Source of the DNA: Brooklawnia propionicigenes
GTDB taxonomy: Bacteria > Actinomycetota > Actinomycetes > Propionibacteriales > Propionibacteriaceae
Reading direction: 5' to 3'
Assembly: GCF_030297015.1 (NCBI RefSeq)
Contig: NZ_AP028056.1
Coordinates: forward strand, 878,939 to 942,938
Length of the DNA: 64,000 bases
Shown in pieces: positions 56,907 through 64,000 of this stretch (positions are counted from its first letter, which is position 1; the number at the start of each line of letters is the position of its first letter). The notes under the pieces were generated by a model, which made no database searches, was not told the origin of the DNA, and saw only the letters and a program-made list of their open reading frames with translations. Position numbers and translations under genes: made by a program.

Positions 56907-58850
56907 TCAGATCTCCAGCGTGCCGCCCATCACCATCGTGCGGTTCGGTGGCAGCCGGAACGCCTCGCCGCGGGGCGTGGCGTTGTGGACCAGCCAGATG
57001 TACAGCCGTTTGCGCCAGGTCGCCATCGGTGAATGCCCGCCGGTCCGCACGGTCAGGACGGACACGAAGTAGCGGATCTCGTCCGGTTTGATCCCCAACT
57101 CCGGGAACCGCTCGCCGATCGCCGCGATGGCCCGCGGCAGATCGTGGATCTCCTTGAACCCGAACGTGATGGTCAGGTGGTAGAGCCCCGAGTAGTACTC
57201 GGGGAACTCATCGATGCAGACACGTTCATCGTCGCTGACCCGGGGCACCGACGCGGTCTTCACGCGAACGACGTAGACCCGCTCGTGCAGCGCACGGTTG
57301 AACCGCACATTCTCCTTCAGCGCCAGCGGAGCCGTATTCGGGTTGGCGTGCAGATAGACGGCCTCACCGGGCACCCTGGTCGTGACCGTGGACTTGATAC
57401 GGTCCAGGAAGTCGGGCAACGGCCCTTCGATCTCGGCGCGGCGTCCGAGCACGTAGTAGTTGCCGCTCAGCCAGGTGGTCATCACGACGACGATGATCGA
57501 GGCCGCGGTCAGCGGCAGCCAGCCACCATGCACGATCTTGGTGACGTTCGCCGCCAGGAAGAGCAGTTCGAGCGCAGCGATCGGGACGATCCGCACCAGC
57601 ACACGCCACCACGGCCAGCGCCAGATCCGGGTCGCCATCAAAGTCAGCAGCCCGGTGGTCGTCACCAGCATGCCGGTGACCGACAGCCCGTAGGCACTGG
57701 CCAGCGCCGTGGAGCTACGGAACCCGAGCATCAGCGCGACGACCCCGACGAACAGCAGCCAGTTGACGGCCGGCAGATAGATCTGGCCGAATTCGCTGTT
57801 CGACGTGTGCTCCACCCGCAGGTTGGGCAGCAGGCCCAACCGCATCGCCTGATGGGCCATCGAATACGCGCCCGAAATCACCGCCTGCGAGGCGATGACC
57901 GTGGCCATGGTGGCCAGCACCACCAGCGGGGTGCGCGCCCACGCGGGCGCCAGATTGAAGAAGGGGTTGTCGATGCTGTGCGGGTCGCTCAGGATCATCG
58001 CACCCTGGCCGAGGTAATTGATCAGCAGACTGCCGAGCACCAGCCCGAACCACGCCTTGCGAATGGGCCGGGCACCGAAATGCCCCATGTCTGCGTTGAG
58101 GGCCTCGGCGCCGGTGATGGTCAACACGACCGCGGTCATGGCCACGAAGGCGATGCCCGGACGCTCCACCCAGAACTGGATCGCATACGTTGGTGACAAG
58201 GCCAGCAGGATCGTCGGCCGCTGCACGATCTGCGGAATGCCCAGCACGGCCAGGCAGATGAACCAGACGATCATGACCGGCCCGAACGCGCGGCCTACCT
58301 TGCCGGTGCCCGATCGCTGGACGGCGAACAGGATGGCGAGGACCAGCGCGGAGCCCGGCAGCACCAGCACCCGCAGGTCTCGCCTGACCACCTGCAGGCC
58401 CTCAATGGCCGACATCACGGAAATGGCGGGGGTGATCAGCGAGTCGCCGAAGAACAAAGCGGCGCCCACCATCCCGATCGCGAGAATGGTATTGCGCAAT
58501 CTGGTCCCGGTCAGCTTGCCGCGCAGCAGTGCGGTCAACGCGAGGATGCCGCCCTCGCCTTCGTTGTCGGCACGCATCACGAGGACGATGTACTTGAGCG
58601 TCACGATGATGATCAATGACCAGACCACCAGCGAGATGATGCCGTACACATTCAGTTCGGTGACCCGCACCTCGTTGTGGTTGACGCTGAACGCTGTCTG
58701 TAGGGAATAGAGCGGACTGGTCCCGATGTCGCCGAAGACGACGCCGAGCGCCCCAATGACGGGGGCTGCAGCCTGCCGGACCCGGGGGTGAGGGGTTGGA
58801 CCGGCACCGTCTATTTCGCCTACCGTGGGGCTAGCCCCAGAGATATTCAC
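56907..58850 (-). CDS. kup: Low-affinity potassium transporter Kup
   Basis: 647 residues with about 12 membrane helices and a ~190-residue cytoplasmic C-terminus. GALGVVFGDIGTSPLYSLQTAF near the N-terminus (the GDIGTSPLY signature) and NEGEGGILALTALL are Kup marks; FFGDSLITPAISVMSAIEG follows. It imports K+ with protons. The GTG start at 58850 lies 7 bp after CAACAT, a weaker version of the leaderless pattern. Divergent from apbE across 105 bp. Confidence 0.95.
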   Translation of the reverse strand: MNISGASPTVGEIDGAGPTPHPRVRQAAAPVIGALGVVFGDIGTSPLYSLQTAFSVNHNEVRVTELNVYGIISLVVWSLIIIVTLKYIVLVMRADNEGEGGILALTALLRGKLTGTRLRNTILAIGMVGAALFFGDSLITPAISVMSAIEGLQVVRRDLRVLVLPGSALVLAILFAVQRSGTGKVGRAFGPVMIVWFICLAVLGIPQIVQRPTILLALSPTYAIQFWVERPGIAFVAMTAVVLTITGAEALNADMGHFGARPIRKAWFGLVLGSLLINYLGQGAMILSDPHSIDNPFFNLAPAWARTPLVVLATMATVIASQAVISGAYSMAHQAMRLGLLPNLRVEHTSNSEFGQIYLPAVNWLLFVGVVALMLGFRSSTALASAYGLSVTGMLVTTTGLLTLMATRIWRWPWWRVLVRIVPIAALELLFLAANVTKIVHGGWLPLTAASIIVVVMTTWLSGNYYVLGRRAEIEGPLPDFLDRIKSTVTTRVPGEAVYLHANPNTAPLALKENVRFNRALHERVYVVRVKTASVPRVSDDERVCIDEFPEYYSGLYHLTITFGFKEIHDLPRAIAAIGERFPELGIKPDEIRYFVSVLTVRTGGHSPMATWRKRLYIWLVHNATPRGEAFRLPPNRTMVMGGTLEI

Positions 58851-58943
58851 GCGCGCAATGTTGCCACTGTGGAGGCGCTATGTCGAGGGGCCCCGTCCAA
58901 GAGTTCTTGCCACAGCGGATTCGGAAGCCGGCGTGCGGTTGGC

Positions 58944-58949
58944 TAACGT
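58944..58949 (+). promoter_or_regulatory. Leaderless -10 hexamer of apbE
   Basis: TAACGT, 6 bp before the GTG at 58956. Confidence 0.5.
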
Positions 58950-58955
58950 CTAGGT

Positions 58956-59915
58956 GTGACCCGAGCCACCAGGAGCTACTTCGCCTTGGGCACTCGTGTC
59001 ACTTTGACGGTTGAGCACCCCAGGCCGGAGGCGCAACTCGCCCGTGGCGCCGCTCTCATCCGCGACTACGAGAACCGGCTCAGCGCCAACCTCCCATCGT
59101 CCGAGATCGCCCGCATCAACCAGATGGCCGGCGTCCAGCCGGTGGCCGTGGATCCGGTCGTCTACCGGCTGGTCAGGGAGGCGGTGCTGGTGAGCAGGAG
59201 CCGCGCCGGCTTCAACGCGGCGATCGGCTCTCTGGTTCAGCTGTGGCGGATCGGGTTCGAAGACGCCCAGATCCCCGAACGCACCGCGATCGACAGCTGC
59301 CGTGAGCTGAGCGATCCGGATCGCATCGAACTGGACGACGCTCACAGCTCGGTCTTTCTGGGCCGGCCCGGCATGAAGCTCGACCTCGGAGCCATAGCCA
59401 AGGGCTGGATCGCGGACGCGATCAAGCAGGTCTGGCAGGCCGAAGGGGTGCCGAGCGGGGTCATCGATCTGGGTGGCAATGTCTTGACGCTCGGAACGGC
59501 ACCGCACGCCGACCGGCGCTGGCGGGTCGGCGTTCAGGCACCCTTCGCGCAACGCGGACGACCGCTCGGCGTCCTCTCACTCCCCGCCTGCTCGGTGGTG
59601 ACCTCGGGGGTCTACGAGCGATCACTGGAAGCTCGAGGACGCGCGTGGCATCACATCCTCGATCCGCGTACCGGCTATCCGCTGGAGACCGGACTGGTCG
59701 CAGTGACCGCTGTCAGCTCGCTGTCGACGACCGCTGAGATCTGGTCGACCATCGCCTTCTTCAACGGCGCGCAAGCCACCGAGCAGCTGGTCCCACCCGG
59801 ACTGAAGATCGGGTTCGTCTTCATCTCCGGGCAGCGGACCGTTCAACTGTCCTCGAATCTGGCGGACGCATTCGAACTCGTCGACGACAGCTACCGCGTG
59901 GTAACCCCCGACTGA
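58956..59915 (+). CDS. apbE: FAD:protein FMN transferase ApbE
   Basis: 319 residues. LDLGAIAKGWIADAIKQV, VIDLGGNVLTLG, the WHHILDPRTGYPLE metal site and late AEIWSTIAFFNG are ApbE motifs. It attaches FMN covalently to Ser/Thr of FMN_bind domains. No signal peptide, so it should act in the cytoplasm. It faces a gene encoding such a domain with a matching acceptor motif (at 60.5-62.9 kb), the likely substrate. Confidence 0.93.
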   Translation: MTRATRSYFALGTRVTLTVEHPRPEAQLARGAALIRDYENRLSANLPSSEIARINQMAGVQPVAVDPVVYRLVREAVLVSRSRAGFNAAIGSLVQLWRIGFEDAQIPERTAIDSCRELSDPDRIELDDAHSSVFLGRPGMKLDLGAIAKGWIADAIKQVWQAEGVPSGVIDLGGNVLTLGTAPHADRRWRVGVQAPFAQRGRPLGVLSLPACSVVTSGVYERSLEARGRAWHHILDPRTGYPLETGLVAVTAVSSLSTTAEIWSTIAFFNGAQATEQLVPPGLKIGFVFISGQRTVQLSSNLADAFELVDDSYRVVTPD

Positions 59916-59937
59916 CTCCCGCCTGTGACATGCCGAA

Positions 59938-60501
59938 TCACTGCGCCTGCGACCATCCCCTCTGCAAAGCCTGCACATAACGCACGAAGTCGGCGAAGCA
60001 GTCCTCCAGCACCGCGACAGCGGAAGGATCGACCAACTCGCCCTCACTGTCAATGGCCGTCTGCACATCGCCCAGCAGGAACTCCTTGCCCGGCAGCACG
60101 TTCGCCTGTATCTCGGGAGAGGCCAGAATCTGACGCAGATGCAGCTGAGCACGCGCCGAACCCAGCGGGCCGTAGGAACCACCGACGATCAGTACCGGCT
60201 TGTCCTTGAGCGAATCCAACTGGTACGACAGCCACTCCAAGGCGCTCTTGAGCACCGCCGGAATCGAATGGTCGTACTCGGGACAGCCAATGATCACTCC
60301 GTCGGCGGCTTCCACCCGCTGCGCGAAGGCCATCACCTCGTCCTGCTCGGCCGTAACCAGATCCTCGTTGAAGGCCGGCAGCTGCCCGATCTCCAGCACG
60401 TCGATGTCGGCGGTTCCGGCGAAATGGGTGCGCATCCACTGCAGCAGGAACCGGTTGTAGGAAAGCTCCGCATTCGTGCCGACGATGGCGACCAACTTCA
60501 T
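59938..60501 (-). CDS. NAD(P)H-dependent FMN reductase (free-standing copy)
   Basis: 187 residues, flavodoxin-like FMN_red fold. KLVAIVGTNAELSYNRFLL (phosphate loop), GVIIGCPEYDHSIPAVLKSALEWLS and VLIVGGSYGPLGSARAQLHLRQIL are the flavin-binding loops. It is closely similar to the N-terminal domain of the neighbouring fusion, so the two are recent duplicates. GGAGG precedes the ATG at 60501. It lies 17 bp after the fusion gene and is probably cotranscribed. Confidence 0.9.
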   Translation of the reverse strand: MKLVAIVGTNAELSYNRFLLQWMRTHFAGTADIDVLEIGQLPAFNEDLVTAEQDEVMAFAQRVEAADGVIIGCPEYDHSIPAVLKSALEWLSYQLDSLKDKPVLIVGGSYGPLGSARAQLHLRQILASPEIQANVLPGKEFLLGDVQTAIDSEGELVDPSAVAVLEDCFADFVRYVQALQRGWSQAQ

Positions 60502-60518
60502 GGCATCCTCCGCATTCA

Positions 60519-62927
60519 TCACTGCTGGCGAGCCGGGACCTGGCTGAGCGCGTCCTTCACAGCGTCCTTGAGCGCTCTGCTGGACACGGATGCGCCCGAG
60601 ACCGCATCCACGTCGTAGGTGTTGCGGGCGATCATCTCCTCCGGAAGTTTCTTCAGCGCCTCGCCGGCTATCTGCCCGGTCTCGGACTGACTGACGATCT
60701 CGATGTCGCGGATCGCTCCGGCATCATCGACGGTCAGCCGCACCACCATCTCGGCTCCCATGCCGGCGTTGCTGCGCCCCAGGTACTGGTTGGGGCCCAA
60801 CGGAACATCCAGCCGGCCGCCGATGTCGCTCTTGAAGGTGCTGAACACCTGCCCCGAGCCGGCCGGCGCGGCCACCGCCTGCCCGCCCTGGGCCACGGGT
60901 TGCGGCTTCGGCACCGCAGCATTCTGTCCGGCGATCTTGCCGAAGATCAGGCATTCGGCCACATTCTGGCCGCCCTGATACTGACCCGCGCACACCCCGC
61001 CGAGTTCACCGGCGCCGTAGAGATGCGGGATCGGTTGCCCCTGCGGGTCGACGATCTCGGCCCGCGAGTTGCGGCGCGGCCCGCCCTGGGTGTTGAGCAT
61101 GACCTGCAGCATGGCGATGGCGTAGTAGGGGCCATCGTCGAAGGCGCGCATGGTCGCGGGATTGCGGTGGAACTCATAGTCCTCGCCCTGCTCGGTGAAG
61201 AGGTTGAACCGCTCGACCGTCTTGGCGAGTACCTCCGGCCTGGCGCCGATGAGCTTGGCCAGACCGTCCAGGGAATCGGCTTTCACCACCCGTTCCAGAA
61301 CCTCCGGGTGCGGGCCCTGCGCCAGCTCGTCGTACTTGGCCTGGTCGAAGACCAGATGAGGGTGGGCATGGGCCGGCGGTACCCGCCACAAGCCGTGGTC
61401 ATAGATATGCCCGTGCCGGTTGGCGACGTCTTCGGCGAAGTAGCGGCTGCCGTCGTCGCCGACCGTCAGCAGGCTTCCTTCGGCCAGCGCCTCGTATCCG
61501 AACATGAGCAGCGGCCCCCGCTCGCCTTCGGGCACCGCGAACGTCAGCCCGTGTTGCAGCCCGAGCGACTCGTAGTTGGTCATGTGCCAAAGGTCAGCGC
61601 CGGCCTCGATGGCCAGGTCGATCCCGTCGCCCTTGTTGTACAAGCCGCCGACCGGCACCAGCCGCGGCGCACCGAGGAAGTCCTGGACCTTCCGCACGTT
61701 GTTCTCGAAGCCTCCGGTGGCCAACACGACACCGTTCAGCGCACGGATATTGCGCAGCACATGGTCACGCTCGATCTGGGCGCCTGCGATGGTCCGGCCA
61801 TCGGCCCTGATCAGATGACGGGCCGGCGAGCGGTACCAGACATCGATCTTCTCGTGGCGTTCGGCCACCTTCTGATGCAAGATCTTCCACAGCGCGCCGT
61901 CGAAGAATCCCTCGTGGACGAGCAGCATATCGATGGTCTCACCACCCGGCAATTCAGGGTATTCCGGCCACATTCCCAACTCGTGGTCGGGCATCAGTTT
62001 CTTGAACAGCTGCTTCGAACTGACGGGTTCCACGCCCAGGTATTCCCTGAAATACTGCTTCATATTCGCCATGCCCTCGACATAGGTGTTGACGATGTCG
62101 TCGTCGAGGTCCATCGGCGCGGTCTGGCCGTGGTAATGCACCCGCATCGCGTCCTCGTCGTCGGTAGAGCAGACGAGTTGCCCCGAGACGCGGGTATTGC
62201 CGCCCTCGTGCCCCTCGGGGGCCGAATCGACCAGGAGCACCTTGGCCCCCGCATCGGCTGCAAAACGTGCGGCGGTCGCGCCGGCGCCGCCGAAGCCCAG
62301 AACGATCACATCGTAGGTGGCGTCCCAGTGTGTGCTGTCCGTGAGTGACATCGTTGAGTCTCCTTTGATCATTGATGTGGACGCTGACTGGCTACTTTTC
62401 ACGAAGTCAGCGAAGTCTGCGAAGCACTGCTCGAGGAACGCGACGGTTGCCTGATCGGCCAGCCGGCCTTCGCCATCGAAGGCCTGCTTCACATTGCCGA
62501 GCAAGAACTCGTTTCCGGGCAGCACGCGTGCCCCGACCCCCGGGGCATCCAGTATCTGGCGGAGATGAATCTGGGCTCTGGACGAACCCTGCGGATGATA
62601 GGAGGCCCCCACGATCATCACCGGTTTGCCGTTCAGCGGATGCTGCCGGTACGAAAGCCATTCGAGGACGCTCTTGAGTGCCGACGGCACCGAGTGATTG
62701 TGCTCGGGGCAGCCGATGACGACCCCGTCGGCGTTCGATATCGCCCGGCTCAGGTAGTTCACACTGTCAGGGTCGGTATCCGGCACATTTTCGTTGAACA
62801 TGGGGATATCTCGGATTTCGCAGACCTCGATGTCCGCTTGGCCCGAAAAGTGTTCCCGCATGTAATTGAGAAGAAGCCTGTTGTAGGAAAAGCTGGCGTT
62901 CGTCCCCACAATAGCAACAATTTTCAT
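60519..62927 (-). CDS. Three-part flavin reductase: FMN_red + FAD-binding reductase + FMN_bind fusion
   Basis: 802 residues. Residues 1-186 are an FMN reductase domain. Residues ~193-690 are a fumarate-reductase-like FAD domain (VIVLGFGGAGATAARFAADAGAKVLLVD spans the dinucleotide motif, LYGAGELGGVCAGQYQGG near its end). Residues ~705-800 form an FMN_bind domain with DAVSGAS at ~774-780, an ApbE flavinylation site with Ser as acceptor. Electrons would pass from NAD(P)H via FMN to FAD and an unknown acceptor. The fumarate-type HTxGG is LNTQGGPRRN here, so fumarate is not the obvious substrate. A perfect AAAGGAG lies before an internal in-frame ATG at 62351, so a 610-residue form may also be made. 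GGAGG precedes 62927. Confidence 0.85.
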   Translation of the reverse strand: MKIVAIVGTNASFSYNRLLLNYMREHFSGQADIEVCEIRDIPMFNENVPDTDPDSVNYLSRAISNADGVVIGCPEHNHSVPSALKSVLEWLSYRQHPLNGKPVMIVGASYHPQGSSRAQIHLRQILDAPGVGARVLPGNEFLLGNVKQAFDGEGRLADQATVAFLEQCFADFADFVKSSQSASTSMIKGDSTMSLTDSTHWDATYDVIVLGFGGAGATAARFAADAGAKVLLVDSAPEGHEGGNTRVSGQLVCSTDDEDAMRVHYHGQTAPMDLDDDIVNTYVEGMANMKQYFREYLGVEPVSSKQLFKKLMPDHELGMWPEYPELPGGETIDMLLVHEGFFDGALWKILHQKVAERHEKIDVWYRSPARHLIRADGRTIAGAQIERDHVLRNIRALNGVVLATGGFENNVRKVQDFLGAPRLVPVGGLYNKGDGIDLAIEAGADLWHMTNYESLGLQHGLTFAVPEGERGPLLMFGYEALAEGSLLTVGDDGSRYFAEDVANRHGHIYDHGLWRVPPAHAHPHLVFDQAKYDELAQGPHPEVLERVVKADSLDGLAKLIGARPEVLAKTVERFNLFTEQGEDYEFHRNPATMRAFDDGPYYAIAMLQVMLNTQGGPRRNSRAEIVDPQGQPIPHLYGAGELGGVCAGQYQGGQNVAECLIFGKIAGQNAAVPKPQPVAQGGQAVAAPAGSGQVFSTFKSDIGGRLDVPLGPNQYLGRSNAGMGAEMVVRLTVDDAGAIRDIEIVSQSETGQIAGEALKKLPEEMIARNTYDVDAVSGASVSSRALKDAVKDALSQVPARQQ
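62351..62366 (-). promoter_or_regulatory. Internal ribosome binding site and start within the fusion gene
   Basis: AAAGGAG eight bases before an in-frame ATG at 62351, exactly at the junction between FMN_red and FAD domains. It suggests dual initiation or a recent fusion of two coupled genes. Confidence 0.6.
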
Positions 62928-63036
62928 TCGTTCCACCTCCAGTGGTGCAACACTCGTCAGTAGTCTATCGCCGCCGGCCGGTTGCGGTCCGGGCCCGGCC
63001 GAAGTCGGCGACCCTCTCGACATCGCCTTGAACACT

Positions 63037-63054
63037 TGTTTAGTATTATGAACA
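63037..63054. promoter_or_regulatory. Candidate TetR operator overlapping its own promoter
   Basis: TGTTTAGTATTATGAACA, an imperfect palindrome (arms TGTTTA / TGAACA) covering the TAGTAT hexamer at 63041-63046. It lies between the divergent flavin reductase and the TetR gene. Confidence 0.4.
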
Positions 63055-63725
63055 TGGATTCAACACTCCAACCCGGCGACCTGACGGCGCGGGCCCGCAT
63101 CCGGAACGCGGCCGTTGAGCTGTTCGCAGACAAGGGCTTCGAACGTGCCAGCATCCGGATGATCGCCGAGCGCGCAGGCGTCAGTCCGGCCTTGGTGGTG
63201 CACCATTTCGGCGACAAGGCCGGCCTGCGGACGGCCTGCGACGCCCACGTGATCGCGGAGTTCACCGATGACCGGTACGGCGTGGGCACCTCACCGACCA
63301 TCGAGTCGATTCAGGCGATGCTCAGCAACCTGGATTCGTACGATCCCGCGATCGACTACCTGGCGCGGATGCTCACCGACGACTCCGGCGTGGCCGATCA
63401 GCTGTTCGACGACCTGCTGCGGGCAACGCAAGCGATGCTGCAGCAGCAGGAGGCCGCGGGCCTCATTCGTCCGATGGACAATCCCGAGTCGACGGCCCTG
63501 CTGGTGACCGCCTTCGGGGTCGCCCCCCTGCTGCTGCGCCGTCAGATCGCCCGCGCCCTCGGCGAGCCCCGGCTGACCAGCAAGGCGCTGGCCCGCATCA
63601 CCATGCCGACGATGGAACTGTTCACCCGGGGCCTGTACCAAGACGAGTCGGCGCTGGAGGCCACCCGCGCGGCACTGGCCGCCGAAGCCGCCGATTCCCA
63701 TCCCGCCGACGAAGCTGAGGAGTGA
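63054..63725 (+). CDS. TetR family transcriptional regulator
   Basis: 223 residues. The N-terminal helix-turn-helix reads [41 protein letters not shown], typical of TetR. The C-terminal ligand domain is helical and not assignable. I prefer the ATG at 63054, 7 bp after TAGTAT, to the ATG at 63048. It is followed 2 bp later by an ABC exporter gene and faces the flavin reductase cluster, so it may control either or both. Confidence 0.9.
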   Translation: MDSTLQPGDLTARARIRNAAVELFADKGFERASIRMIAERAGVSPALVVHHFGDKAGLRTACDAHVIAEFTDDRYGVGTSPTIESIQAMLSNLDSYDPAIDYLARMLTDDSGVADQLFDDLLRATQAMLQQQEAAGLIRPMDNPESTALLVTAFGVAPLLLRRQIARALGEPRLTSKALARITMPTMELFTRGLYQDESALEATRAALAAEAADSHPADEAEE

Positions 63726-63727
63726 GA

Positions 63728-64000
63728 ATGCCCGGAGCAATCGAATGCCGTGGGCTGACCAAGCGATTCGGTCGGCTGACCGCGGTCCGTGAACTCGACC
63801 TGTCGCTGGACGCCGGCACGGTGCTGGGCTTCGTCGGCCCCAATGGCGCCGGCAAGAGCACCACGATCCGGATGATGCTCGGCCTGTGCGCACCGACGGC
63901 CGGTTCGGTCCGGCTGTGGGGCGCCGATCCGCTGCGCGACCACCAGGTGCGAGCGCGGGTCGGCTACTGCCCCGGCGAGCTGAGGTTGGACGAACGGCTC
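63728..64000 (+). CDS. ABC transporter ATP-binding protein (N-terminal part, runs off window)
   Basis: First 91 residues. ECRGLTKRFG, Walker A VGPNGAGKSTTIRMMLGL and the Q-loop region YCPGELRLDE are those of DrrA/CcmA-type drug or lipid exporters. It is in an operon with the upstream TetR gene. The permease should lie to the right of the window. Confidence 0.92.
   Translation, partial: MPGAIECRGLTKRFGRLTAVRELDLSLDAGTVLGFVGPNGAGKSTTIRMMLGLCAPTAGSVRLWGADPLRDHQVRARVGYCPGELRLDERL

Overview
The window is a gene-dense, high-GC actinobacterial chromosome segment. Evidence for Actinomycetota: mycothiol genes (mshD at 23.6 kb, mycothione reductase at 36.9-38.3 kb), a GlnR-type orphan response regulator, a PknG-type kinase, a 33-residue bS22-like ribosomal protein, and many GTG starts preceded by TANNNT-N6-start leaderless promoters. 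Gene order (glnR-mshD, ppk-mutT1, bS22-proC, radA-disA) matches blocks known from mycobacteria and propionibacteria; Propionibacteriales is a plausible but unproven placement. I see no rRNA, tRNA, CRISPR array, phage or recognisable insertion sequence. Almost everything is core chromosome, with two accessory-looking places.

Layout. 0-3 kb: the 3' end of a ureD-like gene, then serB and purA. 3.1-4.9 kb: a queuosine-precursor transporter next to an AbiEi/DUF559 gene flanked by two 97-bp direct repeats exactly 1010 bp apart. 5-17.5 kb: a long minus-strand, translationally coupled operon (TelA, small protein, CbxX-type AAA+ ATPase, four-TM protein, coiled-coil protein, PknG kinase, PP2C phosphatase, vWA protein, FHA protein). 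This is a kinase/phosphatase/vWA signalling module related to the TerY-P triads of tellurite-type stress systems. 17.6-22.9 kb: an LLM flavin oxidoreductase, typA, a YgfZ-like protein, nitrobindin-like protein and dtd. 22.9-31.8 kb: nitrogen and phosphate block, glnR-mshD-ppk-mutT1, a two-unit PHO box, and pstSCAB with a hairpin between pstS and pstC. 31.9-46 kb: an aminotransferase divergent from a MocR regulator, GDPD, a GH3 lipoprotein, mycothione reductase, a HemD fused to a degenerate methyltransferase domain, bS22, proC, asd, a CPBP protease, proline dehydrogenase, a TIM-barrel epimerase and a VOC protein. 46-56.9 kb: radA-disA, an anchored surface protein, mutY, a GH65 phosphorylase with beta-phosphoglucomutase, cardiolipin synthase, aroD and a GNAT enzyme. 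56.9-64 kb: kup, then an accessory flavin-reductase cluster (apbE, a free FMN reductase, an 802-residue FMN_red/FAD/FMN_bind fusion), a divergent TetR regulator and the start of an ABC exporter.

The three most interesting places are the PknG/PP2C/vWA/FHA/TelA/AAA+ operon with its shared zinc ribbons, the ApbE-linked fused flavin reductase, and the repeat-flanked DUF559 unit whose stop codon seems to have been lost.
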